A stretch of 35,512 nt of DNA from Rhodospirillales bacterium RIFCSPLOWO2_02_FULL_58_16 (GCA_001830425.1 MIAA01000012.1:5001-40512), one strand, 5' to 3'; counted from the first letter of the stretch, positions 8,548 through 18,856 are shown. Notes: generated from the letters alone by a model not told the origin. Program-made: numbers and translations.

Positions 8548-11174
8548 TGCTTTCCATCGGCCTCCTGTCATTCGCCCAGCCATGGGCGCTGGCGGCTCTG
8601 CTGCTTTTGCCGGCGCTGTGGCGGCTGTTGCGCCTGACCCCGCCGACGCCGCTGACCGTTCGCTTCCCTCCGATGCGCCTGCTGGGAATGGTGCAACGGC
8701 GCGACGCCGTCCCGACCGGGACTCCGCCTTGGCTGGCGCTGTTGAGGCTTCTGCTGGCGGCGGCGGTTATTCTTGCCGCCGCCGACCCGCTGCTTAACGC
8801 CTCCACCGTGCTGAGAGGACAGGGGCCGCTGACCCTTATTATCGACGACGGCTGGGCCGCCGCCGCCGATTGGCGCAAAAGGCTGTCGGTACTAAACAGT
8901 CTTGTCGATCAGGCGGAGCGGCAGGATAAGCCGGTAATCGTCATCACCACCGCCCCCGCCGAGCCGGGTGGACCGCCGCTGCCCTTGATGATGCGCGCCG
9001 CCGAGGCCGGGAAGGCGCTGGCCGCGCTACAACCGAAGCCATGGCCTACCGACCGCAAGGCGGCGCTGGAGCCGCTGTTCGGCCTTGATAACATTCAGCC
9101 GGGCCATGTGGCGTGGTTAAGCGACGGTCTGGAGGAAGGCGGCGCCGAAGAGCTTATAGTTCGTCTGCAAAAACTGAACACGATGACTATTTTCAGCGAT
9201 CCGCCTGAAAAGGCGCCGACCGCGCTGCTGGAGCCTCGCGTGGAAGGCTCGGCGCTGATAATTACGACAATGCGCCCCGGGACCGGGGCCGATGCGCCGC
9301 GCCGGATTCGCGCCGTCGCCGATGACGGCCATTTGCTGGGAAGCGTCGAGGTCGTCTTTACCCCTCAGAGCAAGCGCGGCGAAGCGCTGCTCGATCTGCC
9401 GACGGAGATGCGCAACCGTCTGGCCCGCCTGGAGATCGAAGGCGAAACCACCGCCGCCGCCGTGTTGCTGATTGATGAGCGTTGGCGGCGGCGGCCGGTA
9501 GGGCTTGTTTCGACCGAAGAACCGGGAAGCGGTCAACCGTTGCTGAGCAGCCTGTATTACCTGGAACGCGCCCTTGATCCGTTCACCGAAATCCGTCGCG
9601 GCCCGCTTGCCGAATTATTGAAGAGAAAACTGTCCGTCCTGATAATTACCGACTCCGAAAGGCCGGGGGAAGGCGACCACAAAATCCTTGAAAAATGGAT
9701 CGCCGACGGCGGCGTCGCCGTGCGCTTCGCCGATGGTTCAATAAATGGCGCGGAACGCGCCATCGGCGGCGCCATGTCATGGAGCAAGCCGGCGGCATTG
9801 GCGCCCTTTGCCGAAGACAGCCCGTTTTTCGGCTTGGCCATACCCGACGACGTCAGGGTTAGCCGCCAGGTGCTGGCTTTGCCCTCGCCTGACCTCGCCG
9901 CCGAAACATGGGTGCGCCTCGAAGACGGCACGCCGCTGGTAACCGCCGAAAAGCGGGGCATAGGCCGACTGATCATGATCCATACCACATCCACCCCGGC
10001 ATGGTCGAACCTTCCGCTTTCCGGGCTGTTCGTCCACATGCTGCGACGCATCGTTGATTTGAGCCGAGGCGTAGAAACCAAGCCGGACGGACCGCCGCTT
10101 ATGCCGCGACAAATCATAGACGGCTTTGGACGGCTGCAAGCGGCGCCGCCGGCTTTGCCGGCAATTTCCCCCGATAATTTCGATAAAACAGTCGCCGGGC
10201 CGGGCCATCCGCCGGGGTTTTATGGCGACGAGACGGCGCAACGCGCCTTGAATCTTGCCGGTCATCTGCCCGATATCCGGCCTTTCCGCACTCCCGGCAT
10301 TACCCCCCTGACTTACGATATGCCCGGCGAAACCGGTCTCAAGCCGTTGCTGCTGGGGTCGGCGCTGATATTGGCGGCGATCGATCTGGCCGTCAGTATT
10401 TTCCTACGCGGCCTGCTTCGCGCTGCGGCGATATGGATAATGTTTCCGGCGATGCTGCTGACGGCGGGAAAAGCAGGGGCCGACGCGACGGATGAAAAGG
10501 CTATGGCCGCCGTCCTCGCCACTCATCTTGCCTATGTGATGACCGGAGATGAGGCCACCGACAAGATCAGCCGCGCCGGTTTGTCCGGTCTGGGCGTCAT
10601 GCTCAATCGCCGCACGGCGATTGAGCTGGGCGAGCCGCTGGGCGTTGATCCGCAGTTTGACGAGTTGAACTTTTTCCCGCTGATTTACTGGCCGATTGAT
10701 TCCTTGCCGCAACCGCTGCCGCCTGATGCCGCCGCCAACCTCAATGCCTACCTGCAAAACGGCGGCGTCATTCTTTTTGATACCCGCGACGGCGAATATA
10801 ACTTGGGAGAATTGGCCGCCAAGCTGAACATTCCGCCGCTGGAGCCGATCACGCTCGGTCATGTGCTGACCCGCGCCTTCTATCTGCTGAAGGATTTCCC
10901 CGGACGTTGGAACGGCGGCGCGGTGTGGGTCGAGCGTTCCGGCAAAAGAGTCAACGACGGGGTCTCGACAATCATCGCCGGAAGTCACGACTGGGCCGCC
11001 GCCTGGGCCATGGATGACGCCCAACGCCCCCTGTATGCAGTGACGCCGGGAGGCGAGGCCCAGCGCGAGTCGGCATATCGCTTCGGCATCAATCTGGTGA
11101 TGTACACCCTGACCGGCAACTACAAGGCCGACCAGATTCACCTGCCGGCGATACTCGAAAGGCTGGGCAAATGA
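8547..11174 (+). CDS. BatA-type N-terminal and DUF4159 C-terminal membrane protein
   Basis: 875 residues. The N terminus has two hydrophobic helices in the BatA-like arrangement (about 5-25 and 60-80, with LTVRFPPMRLLGM between). A long periplasm-type region follows with a GATase1-like fold (LLSSLYYLERALDPFTEIRR, VLIITDSERP). A hydrophobic stretch lies near 600-645, and the last 220 residues match the DUF4159 pattern (THLAYVMTGDEATDKISRAG, FDELNFFPLIYWPI, NGGVILFDTRDGE). Together with MoxR and DUF58 it probably forms a membrane-anchored assembly; its function is not known. It overlaps the next gene by ATGA (11171-11174). Confidence 0.85.
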   Translation: MLSIGLLSFAQPWALAALLLLPALWRLLRLTPPTPLTVRFPPMRLLGMVQRRDAVPTGTPPWLALLRLLLAAAVILAAADPLLNASTVLRGQGPLTLIIDDGWAAAADWRKRLSVLNSLVDQAERQDKPVIVITTAPAEPGGPPLPLMMRAAEAGKALAALQPKPWPTDRKAALEPLFGLDNIQPGHVAWLSDGLEEGGAEELIVRLQKLNTMTIFSDPPEKAPTALLEPRVEGSALIITTMRPGTGADAPRRIRAVADDGHLLGSVEVVFTPQSKRGEALLDLPTEMRNRLARLEIEGETTAAAVLLIDERWRRRPVGLVSTEEPGSGQPLLSSLYYLERALDPFTEIRRGPLAELLKRKLSVLIITDSERPGEGDHKILEKWIADGGVAVRFADGSINGAERAIGGAMSWSKPAALAPFAEDSPFFGLAIPDDVRVSRQVLALPSPDLAAETWVRLEDGTPLVTAEKRGIGRLIMIHTTSTPAWSNLPLSGLFVHMLRRIVDLSRGVETKPDGPPLMPRQIIDGFGRLQAAPPALPAISPDNFDKTVAGPGHPPGFYGDETAQRALNLAGHLPDIRPFRTPGITPLTYDMPGETGLKPLLLGSALILAAIDLAVSIFLRGLLRAAAIWIMFPAMLLTAGKAGADATDEKAMAAVLATHLAYVMTGDEATDKISRAGLSGLGVMLNRRTAIELGEPLGVDPQFDELNFFPLIYWPIDSLPQPLPPDAAANLNAYLQNGGVILFDTRDGEYNLGELAAKLNIPPLEPITLGHVLTRAFYLLKDFPGRWNGGAVWVERSGKRVNDGVSTIIAGSHDWAAAWAMDDAQRPLYAVTPGGEAQRESAYRFGINLVMYTLTGNYKADQIHLPAILERLGK

Positions 11175-13204
11175 CCGCCGCCGTCAGTTTTGACTTATTG
11201 CTTCCCTGGCCGTTCATCGCCGTGACGGCGGCGGCGGCCTTTTTATTGCCGGTGTTAGCCGCCTTGCGAAAAGGCCGTGGCGTTATCCCGCGTTGCGTAG
11301 CGCTGGCGACGCTGGTGCTGGCGTTGCTCAATCCCCGCGTGGTGCGCGAGGAACGGACCCCCCAGGACGACGTAGCCGTGGTAGTGATCGACCGCTCCGA
11401 CAGCCAACGGGTAGGCGAACGCCGGGCGCAAAGCGAGGCGGCGCTTGAGGCCGTCCGGCTGTCGTTGTCACAGTTCAAAAATCTGGAAGTCAGGGTGGTG
11501 AGCGCCGGTGATTCAACCGAAAAAGACGGCGGCACCCGCCTGTTCGCCGCCCTCGCCCGGACCGCCTCCGAATTGCCCGGCAACCGCTTCGCCGGCGCCG
11601 TTCTGATAACCGACGGTCAGGTCCACGATCTCCCCCATGGACCGTTACCCGGCCCGGTGCATGTGCTGCTCAGCGGCAAAAGAGGCGAGAGCGACCGCCG
11701 TCTGGTTGTCGAAAAAGCCCCCGGCTACGGCATCGCCGGCAAGGAGGCGACCATCGTTTATCGGATCGAAGATAATCAGAACAAGGCCGGCGGACAGACG
11801 GCGCGGGTGCGCCTGAGCATCGACGGCAAGTCGATGTTTGCCGCCGATGTCGCCATCGGCGCCGCCGAGCGCTTTACTTTCCCCATTGAACACGCCGGCA
11901 AGACGGTGGTCGAACTGGAGGTAGAATCTCGCCAGGATGAGTTATCGACCATTAACAACCGGGCGGCAGTCGTCATCAACGGCGTACGCGACCGGCTTCG
12001 CGTGCTGCTGGTCTCGGGCAGGCCCCACTCCGGCGAACGCGCATGGCGTAATCTGTTAAAGTCGGACCCGGCGATTGATCTGGTTCACTTCACCATCCTG
12101 CGGCCGCCGGAGAAAGCCGACTTCACGCCGTTGAAGGATTTGTCGCTGATCGTCTTTCCCGTCAAGGAGCTGTTTGAAACCAAGGTGGCGGAGTTTGATC
12201 TCATCATCTTTGACCGCTACTCCATGCTTGACGCGCTGCCCGCGCCCTACATCGACAACATCAGGAACTATCTGCACGGCGGCGGGGCGATCCTGCTGGC
12301 TTCGGGGCCTGAGTTTGCCGGTCAGGACAGCTTGTTCAGGACCTCCCTGGGCGAAACGATGCCGGCCGCGCCGACGGGCCGAGTCATGAATCGCGGCTTC
12401 GTCCCCGAACTCACCGCCGACGGGCGGCGTCATCCGGTAACCGCCGCTCTTCCGCCTCCTCCCTGGGGCCGCTGGTTTCGTCAGGTCGAGGCGGAAAGAC
12501 GCAGCGGCAACGTACTGATGAGCGGACCCGATAATAACCCGCTGCTGGTGCTGGACAGGGTCGGCAAGGGACGCATCGCCCAGACCATGAGCGACCATAT
12601 CTGGCTGTGGGCGCGCGGCTTTGAAGGCGGCGGCCCTCACGGCGAACTGATGCGCCGCCTCGCCCACTGGCTGATGAAGGAGCCTGACCTGGAGGAGGAA
12701 AGCCTCAGGGCGCAGGTCAAGAACGGACATCTCGGCGTCGAGCGGCGCAGCCTGTCGGCAAAAACCCCCGAGATAACCGTCACCACTCCCTCCGGCGCTA
12801 CGCGCACGTTGAGCCTTGAGGACAAAGGAGATGGAACCGCCACGGCTGAAATGCCTGTCGATGAGACCGGTCTCTATCGCGTAAATGACGGCGCCGCAAC
12901 GGCGCCGGCCGTCGCCGGCGCCCTCAATCCCCTGGAGTTGGCCGACCTGAGGGCAACGGCTGAAATACTGACGCCCCCGGCCAAGGCCTCCGGCGGCGGC
13001 ATTGCCTGGATCGCCGACGGCATTCCCGGCTTCAGGCGCACCAGGCCCGGACTTGACGCCGCCGGACGCGGCTGGTTCGGATTCAGGCGCAATGAATCCT
13101 ATCTCGTCACCGGGGCGGCGCAAACTTCCGTGCTGTCCGGCTTTATGATCATCGTCCTGGTAATCGGCGGCCTGGCGGCGGCATGGTGGCGGGAAGGAAA
13201 ATAG
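11171..13204 (+). CDS. VWA/GATase-like membrane protein of the MoxR cluster
   Basis: 677 residues. Two N-terminal helices (about 7-27 and 37-55) precede a VWA-like region (VAVVVIDRSDSQRVGERRAQ near 76, and FAGAVLITDGQVHDL near 140). A GATase1-like region follows from about 285 (VLLVSGRPHSGERAWRNLL, LIIFDRYSMLDALPAPYIDN, GGGAILLASGPEFAG). One C-terminal helix (VLSGFMIIVLVIGGLAAAWW) near 654-674 anchors the tail. The MIDAS-like DRSDS matches D-x-S-x-S only loosely (D-R-S-D-S), so metal binding is plausible but unproven. It starts by ATGA overlap and is the last gene of the cluster; the DUF4175-type gene seen in some relatives is not present. Confidence 0.8.
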   Translation: MTAAVSFDLLLPWPFIAVTAAAAFLLPVLAALRKGRGVIPRCVALATLVLALLNPRVVREERTPQDDVAVVVIDRSDSQRVGERRAQSEAALEAVRLSLSQFKNLEVRVVSAGDSTEKDGGTRLFAALARTASELPGNRFAGAVLITDGQVHDLPHGPLPGPVHVLLSGKRGESDRRLVVEKAPGYGIAGKEATIVYRIEDNQNKAGGQTARVRLSIDGKSMFAADVAIGAAERFTFPIEHAGKTVVELEVESRQDELSTINNRAAVVINGVRDRLRVLLVSGRPHSGERAWRNLLKSDPAIDLVHFTILRPPEKADFTPLKDLSLIVFPVKELFETKVAEFDLIIFDRYSMLDALPAPYIDNIRNYLHGGGAILLASGPEFAGQDSLFRTSLGETMPAAPTGRVMNRGFVPELTADGRRHPVTAALPPPPWGRWFRQVEAERRSGNVLMSGPDNNPLLVLDRVGKGRIAQTMSDHIWLWARGFEGGGPHGELMRRLAHWLMKEPDLEEESLRAQVKNGHLGVERRSLSAKTPEITVTTPSGATRTLSLEDKGDGTATAEMPVDETGLYRVNDGAATAPAVAGALNPLELADLRATAEILTPPAKASGGGIAWIADGIPGFRRTRPGLDAAGRGWFGFRRNESYLVTGAAQTSVLSGFMIIVLVIGGLAAAWWREGK

Positions 13205-13281
13205 GACAACATTTTCCTGTTCATCCGGCCGATCGTGCATAACAATAGCGTTAGGACGCAAAAACACCGGCGGAATAATCA

Positions 13282-14136
13282 ATGGAAAGAAGAATAGTCT
13301 CCCGACCGAAGCTGAAGGTTCCCAAAAAACTGGACCATAAAAAAATCCCGGGGTGGAACGAGCTTGGCCAATATCCCTACAAGCAGAAAATGAGGCGCAA
13401 GGAATACGAGCGCCACAAACAGGAGCTGCAAATCGAGCTTCTGAAGGCGCAGCGCTGGGTCAAGGAAACCGGCGAGAAGGTCATCGCCCTGTTCGAGGGC
13501 AGAGACGCCGCCGGCAAGGGAGGCGCCATCAAGCGTTTCACCGAGCACCTCAATCCTCGCGGCGCACGGGTCGTCGCCCTGGAAAAGCCGACCGAGACGG
13601 AGCGCGGCCAATGGTACTTCCAGCGCTATGTCCGCCATCTGCCGACGGTCGGCGAGATCGTCTTTTTTGACCGTTCCTGGTACAATCGCGCCGGCGTCGA
13701 GCGGGTGATGGAATTCTGCAAGCGAAGCGAATACGACGCCTTCATGCTCCAGGTTCCGGAATTTGAAAAAATGCTGGTCGCCAGTTCCAACCGCCTGTTC
13801 AAATACTGGTTCTCGGTCAGCCACGCCGAACAGCTTCGCCGCTTCGGCTCACGGCGCAAAGACCCGCTCAAGCAATGGAAACTAAGCCCCGTCGATATTG
13901 AATCCCTGAACAAATGGGACGCCTATACGGAGGCCAAGGAAACCATGTTTCTCCGCACCCACACCGATATCGCGCCGTGGACGGTGATTCGCTCGGACGA
14001 CAAGAAGCGCGCCCGCGTCAACTGCATATTGCATTTTCTGCATAACCTTCCCTACCCCGACAAAAACACAAAGGTTATAAAGGCGCCTGATCCCCTTATC
14101 ATCGGAAGTCCGATTGTTATTGAAGGAAACACTTAG
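13282..14136 (+). CDS. ppk2: Polyphosphate kinase 2, class I
   Basis: PPK2 transfers phosphate between polyphosphate and nucleotides, usually making GTP or ATP from polyphosphate and NDP. The protein has 284 residues, typical of the single-domain class I form. Walker A is EGRDAAGKGG (72-81) and the Walker B/lid segment is VFFDRSWYNRAGVE (127-140); PTETERGQWYFQRYVRHLP and the C-terminal WTVIRSDDKKRARVN are family marks. It stands 77 nt after the MoxR cluster, and 14 nt separate it from the next small gene. NDP specificity cannot be read with certainty. The final residue of the motif set is intact, so it should be active. Confidence 0.93.
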   Translation: MERRIVSRPKLKVPKKLDHKKIPGWNELGQYPYKQKMRRKEYERHKQELQIELLKAQRWVKETGEKVIALFEGRDAAGKGGAIKRFTEHLNPRGARVVALEKPTETERGQWYFQRYVRHLPTVGEIVFFDRSWYNRAGVERVMEFCKRSEYDAFMLQVPEFEKMLVASSNRLFKYWFSVSHAEQLRRFGSRRKDPLKQWKLSPVDIESLNKWDAYTEAKETMFLRTHTDIAPWTVIRSDDKKRARVNCILHFLHNLPYPDKNTKVIKAPDPLIIGSPIVIEGNT

Positions 14137-14150
14137 CGGAGAGAACTCCT

Positions 14151-14528
14151 ATGCCCTTTGTCAGATTCGACGCCGACGGCGAGGTGGAAGCTATCTTCGG
14201 CAAGATGATTGATGACAGTCTGGTGGAAATCGACGCCTTCGACCCCCGGCTGGACAATTTTCTGCGCCGGCAACAGGTAACCGCCGCCATCAACGCAAGC
14301 TTTATCGAATCCGATTTAAGCATCGTTCGCATATTGGAAGATTTGATCGACGTGCTTATCGAGAAGGGAGCCTTCCGCTTTACCGATCTGCCCGAGATGG
14401 CCCAGGAAAAACTGCTGAAACGCCGGGGCTTGCGCAAAGAGTTCGCCTACATGGCGACCTTGTTCGCCACCACGGAAGACGACGAATTCCCGACCATCGA
14501 CATGGATGGCGAAGGCGGGCTGCTTTAG
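14151..14528 (+). CDS. Conserved small hypothetical protein
   Basis: 125 acidic residues starting MPFVRFDADGEVEAIFGKMI, without signal peptide or membrane helix. I recognise it only as a conserved alphaproteobacterial type sometimes labelled tryptophan synthase beta-like; nothing in it supports that enzyme activity. The middle (FIESDLSIVRILEDLIDVLI) is predicted helical, and the tail ([19 protein letters not shown]) is acidic. The ATG follows GGAGAGAACTCCT and lies 14 nt after ppk2, so the two are probably co-transcribed. Its stop overlaps the gcvPB stop on the other strand by 4 nt. Confidence 0.75.
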   Translation: MPFVRFDADGEVEAIFGKMIDDSLVEIDAFDPRLDNFLRRQQVTAAINASFIESDLSIVRILEDLIDVLIEKGAFRFTDLPEMAQEKLLKRRGLRKEFAYMATLFATTEDDEFPTIDMDGEGGLL

Positions 14529-16012
14529 AGCGGCGTCCAGCGCAACACGGGTTTTCTGGCCGCCATGGTTTCATCGAGACGGCGGCGCGGGGTTAATCTC
14601 GGAGCCTGCTTGAAAAATTCGGCGTCGCCGTTCCTGGCCCGCTGCGCCAGTTTCCTGATCGTATGGATGAACTGGTCCAGCGAGGCCTTGCTTTCGGTCT
14701 CGGTCGGCTCCATCAGCAGGGCGCCGTGAACGACCAGCGGGAAATACATGGTCATCGGATGGAACCCCTCGTCGATCATCGCCTTGGCGAAATCAAGGGT
14801 GGTGACGCCGGTATCTTTAAGAAAGCCGTCGTCAAACAGCGCCTCGTGCATGCAAGGCCCCTCGAACGGCGCGCTCAGCACGTCCTGCAACTCCGCCAGC
14901 AGATAGTTGGCGTTCAGCACCGCGTCCTCGGCCACCCGGCGCAAGCCGTCCGCGCCCATGCTCATCATATAGGCCAGCGCCCTGACGAGAACGGCAAACT
15001 GGCCGTGAAAGCCCTTAACCCGCCCCAACGACTTGCCCCCGGCGCCTGCGGCGTCCTCGATCAAACGCCGACCGTTCGCGCCATGCGCTACCCATGGCAG
15101 CGGCGCAAACGGCGCCAAAGTCTCGGAGAACACTACCGGCCCGCTGCCGGGGCCGCCGCCGCCGTGGGGCGTCGAGAATGTCTTGTGCAGATTCAGGTGC
15201 ATGGCGTCGATGCCCAGGTCACCGGGCCGCACCAGACCGATGAGAGCGTTAAAGTTAGCGCCGTCGCAGTAGAAAAAGGCGTTGTTGCCGTGCACCGCCT
15301 CGGCGATATCAAGGATTTCGTTTTCAAACAGTCCGCAAGTATTGGGATTGGTCAGCATAACGGCGGCGACATCCTGGTTCAGTTTGCTCTTCAACGCCGC
15401 CGGATCGACGCGGCCGCGATCATCGGCGGGAATGGATTCAACTTCATAGCCGCAGGCATGGGCGCTGGCCGGGTTGGTGCCGTGGGCCGATTCCGGCGCC
15501 AATACCACCTTGCGGGCATCGCCCCGATCCTCCAGCGCCGAATGAATGGCCATCAAGGCGCACAACTCGCCATGAGCGCCGGCGGCCGGCGACATGGCCA
15601 CCGCCGGCATGCCGGTGAGCGTTTTCAGCCAATGGGCGCATAGATCAATCACCTCAAGCGCCCCCTGCACCGTCGCCTCCGGCTGCAAAGGGTGCAGACC
15701 GGCAAAGCCGGGAAGCCGCGCCATTTTCTCGTTGAGTCTGGGATTATGCTTCATGGTGCATGAGCCGAGGGGATAAAACCCGGCGTCGATAGAGTAATTC
15801 TTCTGACTGAGGCGCAGATAGTGACGCACTACCTGAGGCTCGGACAGCCCCGGCAAGCCGATGGCTTCCTCGCGGCCAAGCCCGCCCAGGCGGTCATCGA
15901 ACGCCCCCGCATCAGGCAGATCAACGCCGGAAGCGCCGGGCGAATCCTGCTCGAAAATCAGCGGCTCTTCCAGTTGCAGACCGCGATTGCCGGTGATGGA
16001 GCCGCTATTCAC
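14525..16012 (-). CDS. gcvPB: Glycine dehydrogenase (decarboxylating) subunit 2
   Basis: One of two halves of the split P-protein, which uses PLP to decarboxylate glycine and load the aminomethyl group on GcvH. From the GTG at 16012 it has 495 residues. The PLP lysine is K277 in [19 protein letters not shown], and [19 protein letters not shown] (80-97) and [14 protein letters not shown] are family signatures. A longer open frame runs to 16360, but its extra N terminus lies inside gcvPA and is arginine-rich shadow. The GTG has GGGGG at 7-nt spacing and overlaps the gcvPA stop (GTGA). It is the last gene of the gcv operon, converging with the hypothetical gene at 14151. Confidence 0.95.
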   Translation of the reverse strand: MNSGSITGNRGLQLEEPLIFEQDSPGASGVDLPDAGAFDDRLGGLGREEAIGLPGLSEPQVVRHYLRLSQKNYSIDAGFYPLGSCTMKHNPRLNEKMARLPGFAGLHPLQPEATVQGALEVIDLCAHWLKTLTGMPAVAMSPAAGAHGELCALMAIHSALEDRGDARKVVLAPESAHGTNPASAHACGYEVESIPADDRGRVDPAALKSKLNQDVAAVMLTNPNTCGLFENEILDIAEAVHGNNAFFYCDGANFNALIGLVRPGDLGIDAMHLNLHKTFSTPHGGGGPGSGPVVFSETLAPFAPLPWVAHGANGRRLIEDAAGAGGKSLGRVKGFHGQFAVLVRALAYMMSMGADGLRRVAEDAVLNANYLLAELQDVLSAPFEGPCMHEALFDDGFLKDTGVTTLDFAKAMIDEGFHPMTMYFPLVVHGALLMEPTETESKASLDQFIHTIRKLAQRARNGDAEFFKQAPRLTPRRRLDETMAARKPVLRWTPL

Positions 16013-17352
16013 AATATATCCCCCATCGCTTCGGCCAGGGCGTCCATATCGGCCTCGGTAGCGGTCTCGGTCGCCGCCGTCAGCAACAAACACTCGGCAT
16101 CGGCGATTCCGGGATAAAGGCGGGAAACCGGCACGCCGCCGAGGATTCCCCTTTCCGCCAGCGCATCCACCACCCCGCCCGCCGGTTTCGACAAGCGCAT
16201 GGTGAACTCGTTGAAAAAAGTATTGTTGAGCACCTCCACCCCATCGACGGCGCCCAGCTTGCCGGCCAACTTCACCGCCGCTCCGTGATTGAGCCTGGCC
16301 AATCCGGCGAACCCGACCTCGCCGAGCTGAGTAAGATGAATGGAAAAGGCCAGTGCACACAGGCCGGAATTGGTGCAGATATTGCTGGTCGCCTTTTCCC
16401 TGCGGATATGCTGCTCGCGGGTTGATAAGGTCAACACATACCCCCGCTTGCCGTCAACATCGACGGTTTCGCCGACCAGCCGCCCCGGCATCTGGCGCAG
16501 CAGCTTGTGGCGCGCCGCCAGCAAGCCGACCGTGGGGCCGCCGAAGTTAAGCGGATTGCCCAATGACTGTCCCTCGCCGGCGACGATGTCGGCGCCCATC
16601 GAACCGGGAGACTTTACGGCGCCGAGCGACACCGCCTCGGTGACCACCGCCACCAGCAGGGCGCCGGCCTGATGACAGGCCTCGGCAAGGGCGCTCATGT
16701 CCCGGAGATGGCCGAAGAATCCGGGATTCTGAACCACCACGCATGAGGTATCGACGTCGATCAAGCCGATCAAGTCTTCCTCGCCTTTCCAATCGGGCGC
16801 GGCGGCCGTCACCCGCGAACCGGCGAAACGCGCCATGGTGGCGGCAACCTCCCGGTAATGAGGGTGCAACCCGCCGGAAAGCACCGCCTTGTTCCGCTTG
16901 GTGACGCGCCCGGCCATCATCACCGCCTCGGCGCAGGCGGTGGCGCCGTCGTACATAGAAGCATTGGCCACATCCATGCCGGTGATCAGCGCCACCTGGG
17001 TCTGGAACTCGAACAGATACTGGAGCGTCCCCTGGGATATCTCGGGCTGATAGGGCGTATAGGCGGTGAGGAACTCACTGCGCTGGATAATATGATCGAC
17101 GGCAGCCGGAATATGATGGCTGTAGGCGCCGGCGCCGAGAAAGGAAGGGGCGCAGGCAGTGCTGAGATTCTTCATGGCCATGGCGGTGAAGGCCCGCTCC
17201 ACCTCCATCTCGCCCTGATGAAGGGGCAGATCGACCAATGTCTTCAACAGCGCGCTTTGCGGAACATCCCGAAACAAATCGCCGACCGCGCCGACGCCGA
17301 TGGCGGCCAGCATCCGTTGACGGTCGTCATCGGTAAGCGGCAGGTAACGCAT
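16009..17352 (-). CDS. gcvPA: Glycine dehydrogenase (decarboxylating) subunit 1
   Basis: The second half of the split P-protein, forming the alpha2-beta2 enzyme with GcvPB. It has 447 residues, the normal size for subunit 1. Recognisable segments are [57 protein letters not shown] and [20 protein letters not shown], followed by [19 protein letters not shown]. It carries no PLP lysine of its own, as expected. The ATG lies 5 nt after the gcvH stop, and its TGA overlaps the GTG of gcvPB. The tight spacing fits equimolar production of the two halves. Confidence 0.95.
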   Translation of the reverse strand: MRYLPLTDDDRQRMLAAIGVGAVGDLFRDVPQSALLKTLVDLPLHQGEMEVERAFTAMAMKNLSTACAPSFLGAGAYSHHIPAAVDHIIQRSEFLTAYTPYQPEISQGTLQYLFEFQTQVALITGMDVANASMYDGATACAEAVMMAGRVTKRNKAVLSGGLHPHYREVAATMARFAGSRVTAAAPDWKGEEDLIGLIDVDTSCVVVQNPGFFGHLRDMSALAEACHQAGALLVAVVTEAVSLGAVKSPGSMGADIVAGEGQSLGNPLNFGGPTVGLLAARHKLLRQMPGRLVGETVDVDGKRGYVLTLSTREQHIRREKATSNICTNSGLCALAFSIHLTQLGEVGFAGLARLNHGAAVKLAGKLGAVDGVEVLNNTFFNEFTMRLSKPAGGVVDALAERGILGGVPVSRLYPGIADAECLLLTAATETATEADMDALAEAMGDIL

Positions 17353-17357
17353 CAGAC

Positions 17358-17732
17358 CTACTCGATGCCCTTGATATATTCCTTGTAGGCGGCTTCATCC
17401 ATAAGGTCGTCCAGTTCCCCGGCGTCGCTTATTTCCAACGTGAAAAACCAGCCCGCGCCCGTGGCGTCTTCGTTGACGTTGCCGGGGCTGTCCTCAAGAT
17501 CGGCATTAACCTCGACCACCTTTCCGCTGACGGGCGAATAGACTTCGCTCGCCGCCTTGACCGACTCGACGACTGCCGCCTGTTCGCCCTTATCCAGAAT
17601 TTTTCCGACGGCGGGCAGTTCCACAAAAACAATGTCGCCGAGTTGCCCCTCCGCGTATCCGGTTATGCCGACGATGCCGGTTTCCCCTTCTATTCGGACC
17701 CATTCGTGTTCCCTGGTGTATTTGGTTGTCAT
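17358..17732 (-). CDS. gcvH: Glycine cleavage system H protein
   Basis: Lipoyl carrier that shuttles the aminomethyl group between the P, T and L proteins. It has 124 residues, the normal size. The lipoylation site is K59 in [19 protein letters not shown], and the start [14 protein letters not shown] and the end ([13 protein letters not shown]) are typical. The ATG at 17732 has an AGGAAAA ribosome binding site. It lies 8 nt after gcvT and 5 nt before gcvPA. Lipoylation and the L protein are provided by genes outside the window. Confidence 0.97.
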   Translation of the reverse strand: MTTKYTREHEWVRIEGETGIVGITGYAEGQLGDIVFVELPAVGKILDKGEQAAVVESVKAASEVYSPVSGKVVEVNADLEDSPGNVNEDATGAGWFFTLEISDAGELDDLMDEAAYKEYIKGIE

Positions 17733-17740
17733 CGGTTTTC

Positions 17741-18856
17741 CTATCTCTTGACGTATCGGTGTTCGACGAAAGGCAGCTTCTCGACCCGTCCCGGCAACGG
17801 TCGGTCACGGACCATAAGATTGACCTCGGTTCCCGGTTCGGCGCACTCGCCGCCTACATATCCCATGGCGATGGGGCCGCCCACGGAAGGACCGTAACCG
17901 CCGCTGGTGACCTCGCCGATGACGGCGCCGGTCCTGTCGGTTATCAAGGCGTGGGCGCGGGCCGGAATTTTACCCTCAAGACGGATGCCGACCCGTCGGC
18001 GGCCTACGCCCTCGTTGATCTGGCGGATGATAACGCCGGCGCCGGGAAATCCCCCCTCGGCGCGGCGACGCTTGGAAATGGTCCAGGTCAAGCCGGCCTC
18101 GACCGGCGTAGTTGTCTCGTTGATATCGCTTCCATACAGGCACAGCCCCGCCTCCAGACGCAGGGAATCGCGGGCGCCCAGGCCGATGAGCTTCACTTCC
18201 GGCTCGTCAAGCAACAGACGGGCCAGATGTTCGGCCTCTTCGGCGGGAACTGAAATCTCGTATCCGTCCTCGCCGGTGTAGCCGGTGCGGCTGACCAGAC
18301 AAGGCACGCCGGCGACTTTCAGGGATTCGGCAGTCATAAACAACAGATGCCGGCAGGCCGGCGCCAGGCGTCCCATAACATCGGCCGCATCCGGCCCCTG
18401 CAAGGCCAGCAACCCCCTGTCCTCGCGTTTTTCCAGGGCGCATCGCCCTTCGAGCCTTGACACGATGTGCCTGTAGTCGCCTTCCTTGCAGGCGGCGTTG
18501 ACCACCAGATGAAGATGATTGGCATGGTTGGTGACGATCAGATCATCAATAATGCCGCCGTCCTCGTTGGTGAGCACGGTGTAGCGGGACTTGCCGACGG
18601 AAAGGCTCTGAATGTCGCCGGGCGACAGGGTCTCAAGCGCCGCCGCTGCGTCGTCGCCGCGCAGGATGGCCTGCCCCATGTGAGAAACATCGAACAGCCC
18701 CGCTTCTTTCCGCGTGTGCAGGTGCTCGGCGATTATGCCTTCCTTGTACTGCACCGGCATCTCGTAACCGGCGAACGGAACCATCCTGGCGCCGCGCTCA
18801 CGATGCAAGGCGTCAAGGGGACTCCGCTTGAGGATTTGACCCTCGCTTTCGCTCAT
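17741..18856 (-). CDS. gcvT: Aminomethyltransferase (glycine cleavage T protein)
   Basis: Transfers the aminomethyl carbon from lipoyl-GcvH to tetrahydrofolate and releases ammonia. It has 371 residues, normal for the family. Visible are MVPFAGYEMPVQYKEGIIAE, the folate-site stretch HLHTRKEAGLFDVSHMGQ, LALQGPDAADVM, RTGYTGEDGYEISVPA with the E of the pterin site, GLGARDSLRLEAGLCLYG, and the C-terminal domain (YVGGECAEPGTEVNLMVRD). It starts 4 nt after the lipoprotein gene, so it sits inside a longer transcript. I found no glycine riboswitch directly before it. Confidence 0.96.
   Translation of the reverse strand: MSESEGQILKRSPLDALHRERGARMVPFAGYEMPVQYKEGIIAEHLHTRKEAGLFDVSHMGQAILRGDDAAAALETLSPGDIQSLSVGKSRYTVLTNEDGGIIDDLIVTNHANHLHLVVNAACKEGDYRHIVSRLEGRCALEKREDRGLLALQGPDAADVMGRLAPACRHLLFMTAESLKVAGVPCLVSRTGYTGEDGYEISVPAEEAEHLARLLLDEPEVKLIGLGARDSLRLEAGLCLYGSDINETTTPVEAGLTWTISKRRRAEGGFPGAGVIIRQINEGVGRRRVGIRLEGKIPARAHALITDRTGAVIGEVTSGGYGPSVGGPIAMGYVGGECAEPGTEVNLMVRDRPLPGRVEKLPFVEHRYVKR

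Noticed and set aside
12056-13282. Long minus-strand open frame opposite the VWA/GATase-like gene
   Set aside because: Low-complexity shadow composition; the plus-strand protein has coherent domains and overlaps its neighbour by ATGA.
16013-16360. N-terminal extension of gcvPB to 16360
   Set aside because: It lies entirely within gcvPA and is Arg/Gly-rich; the GTG at 16012 has a ribosome binding site and gives a normal length.
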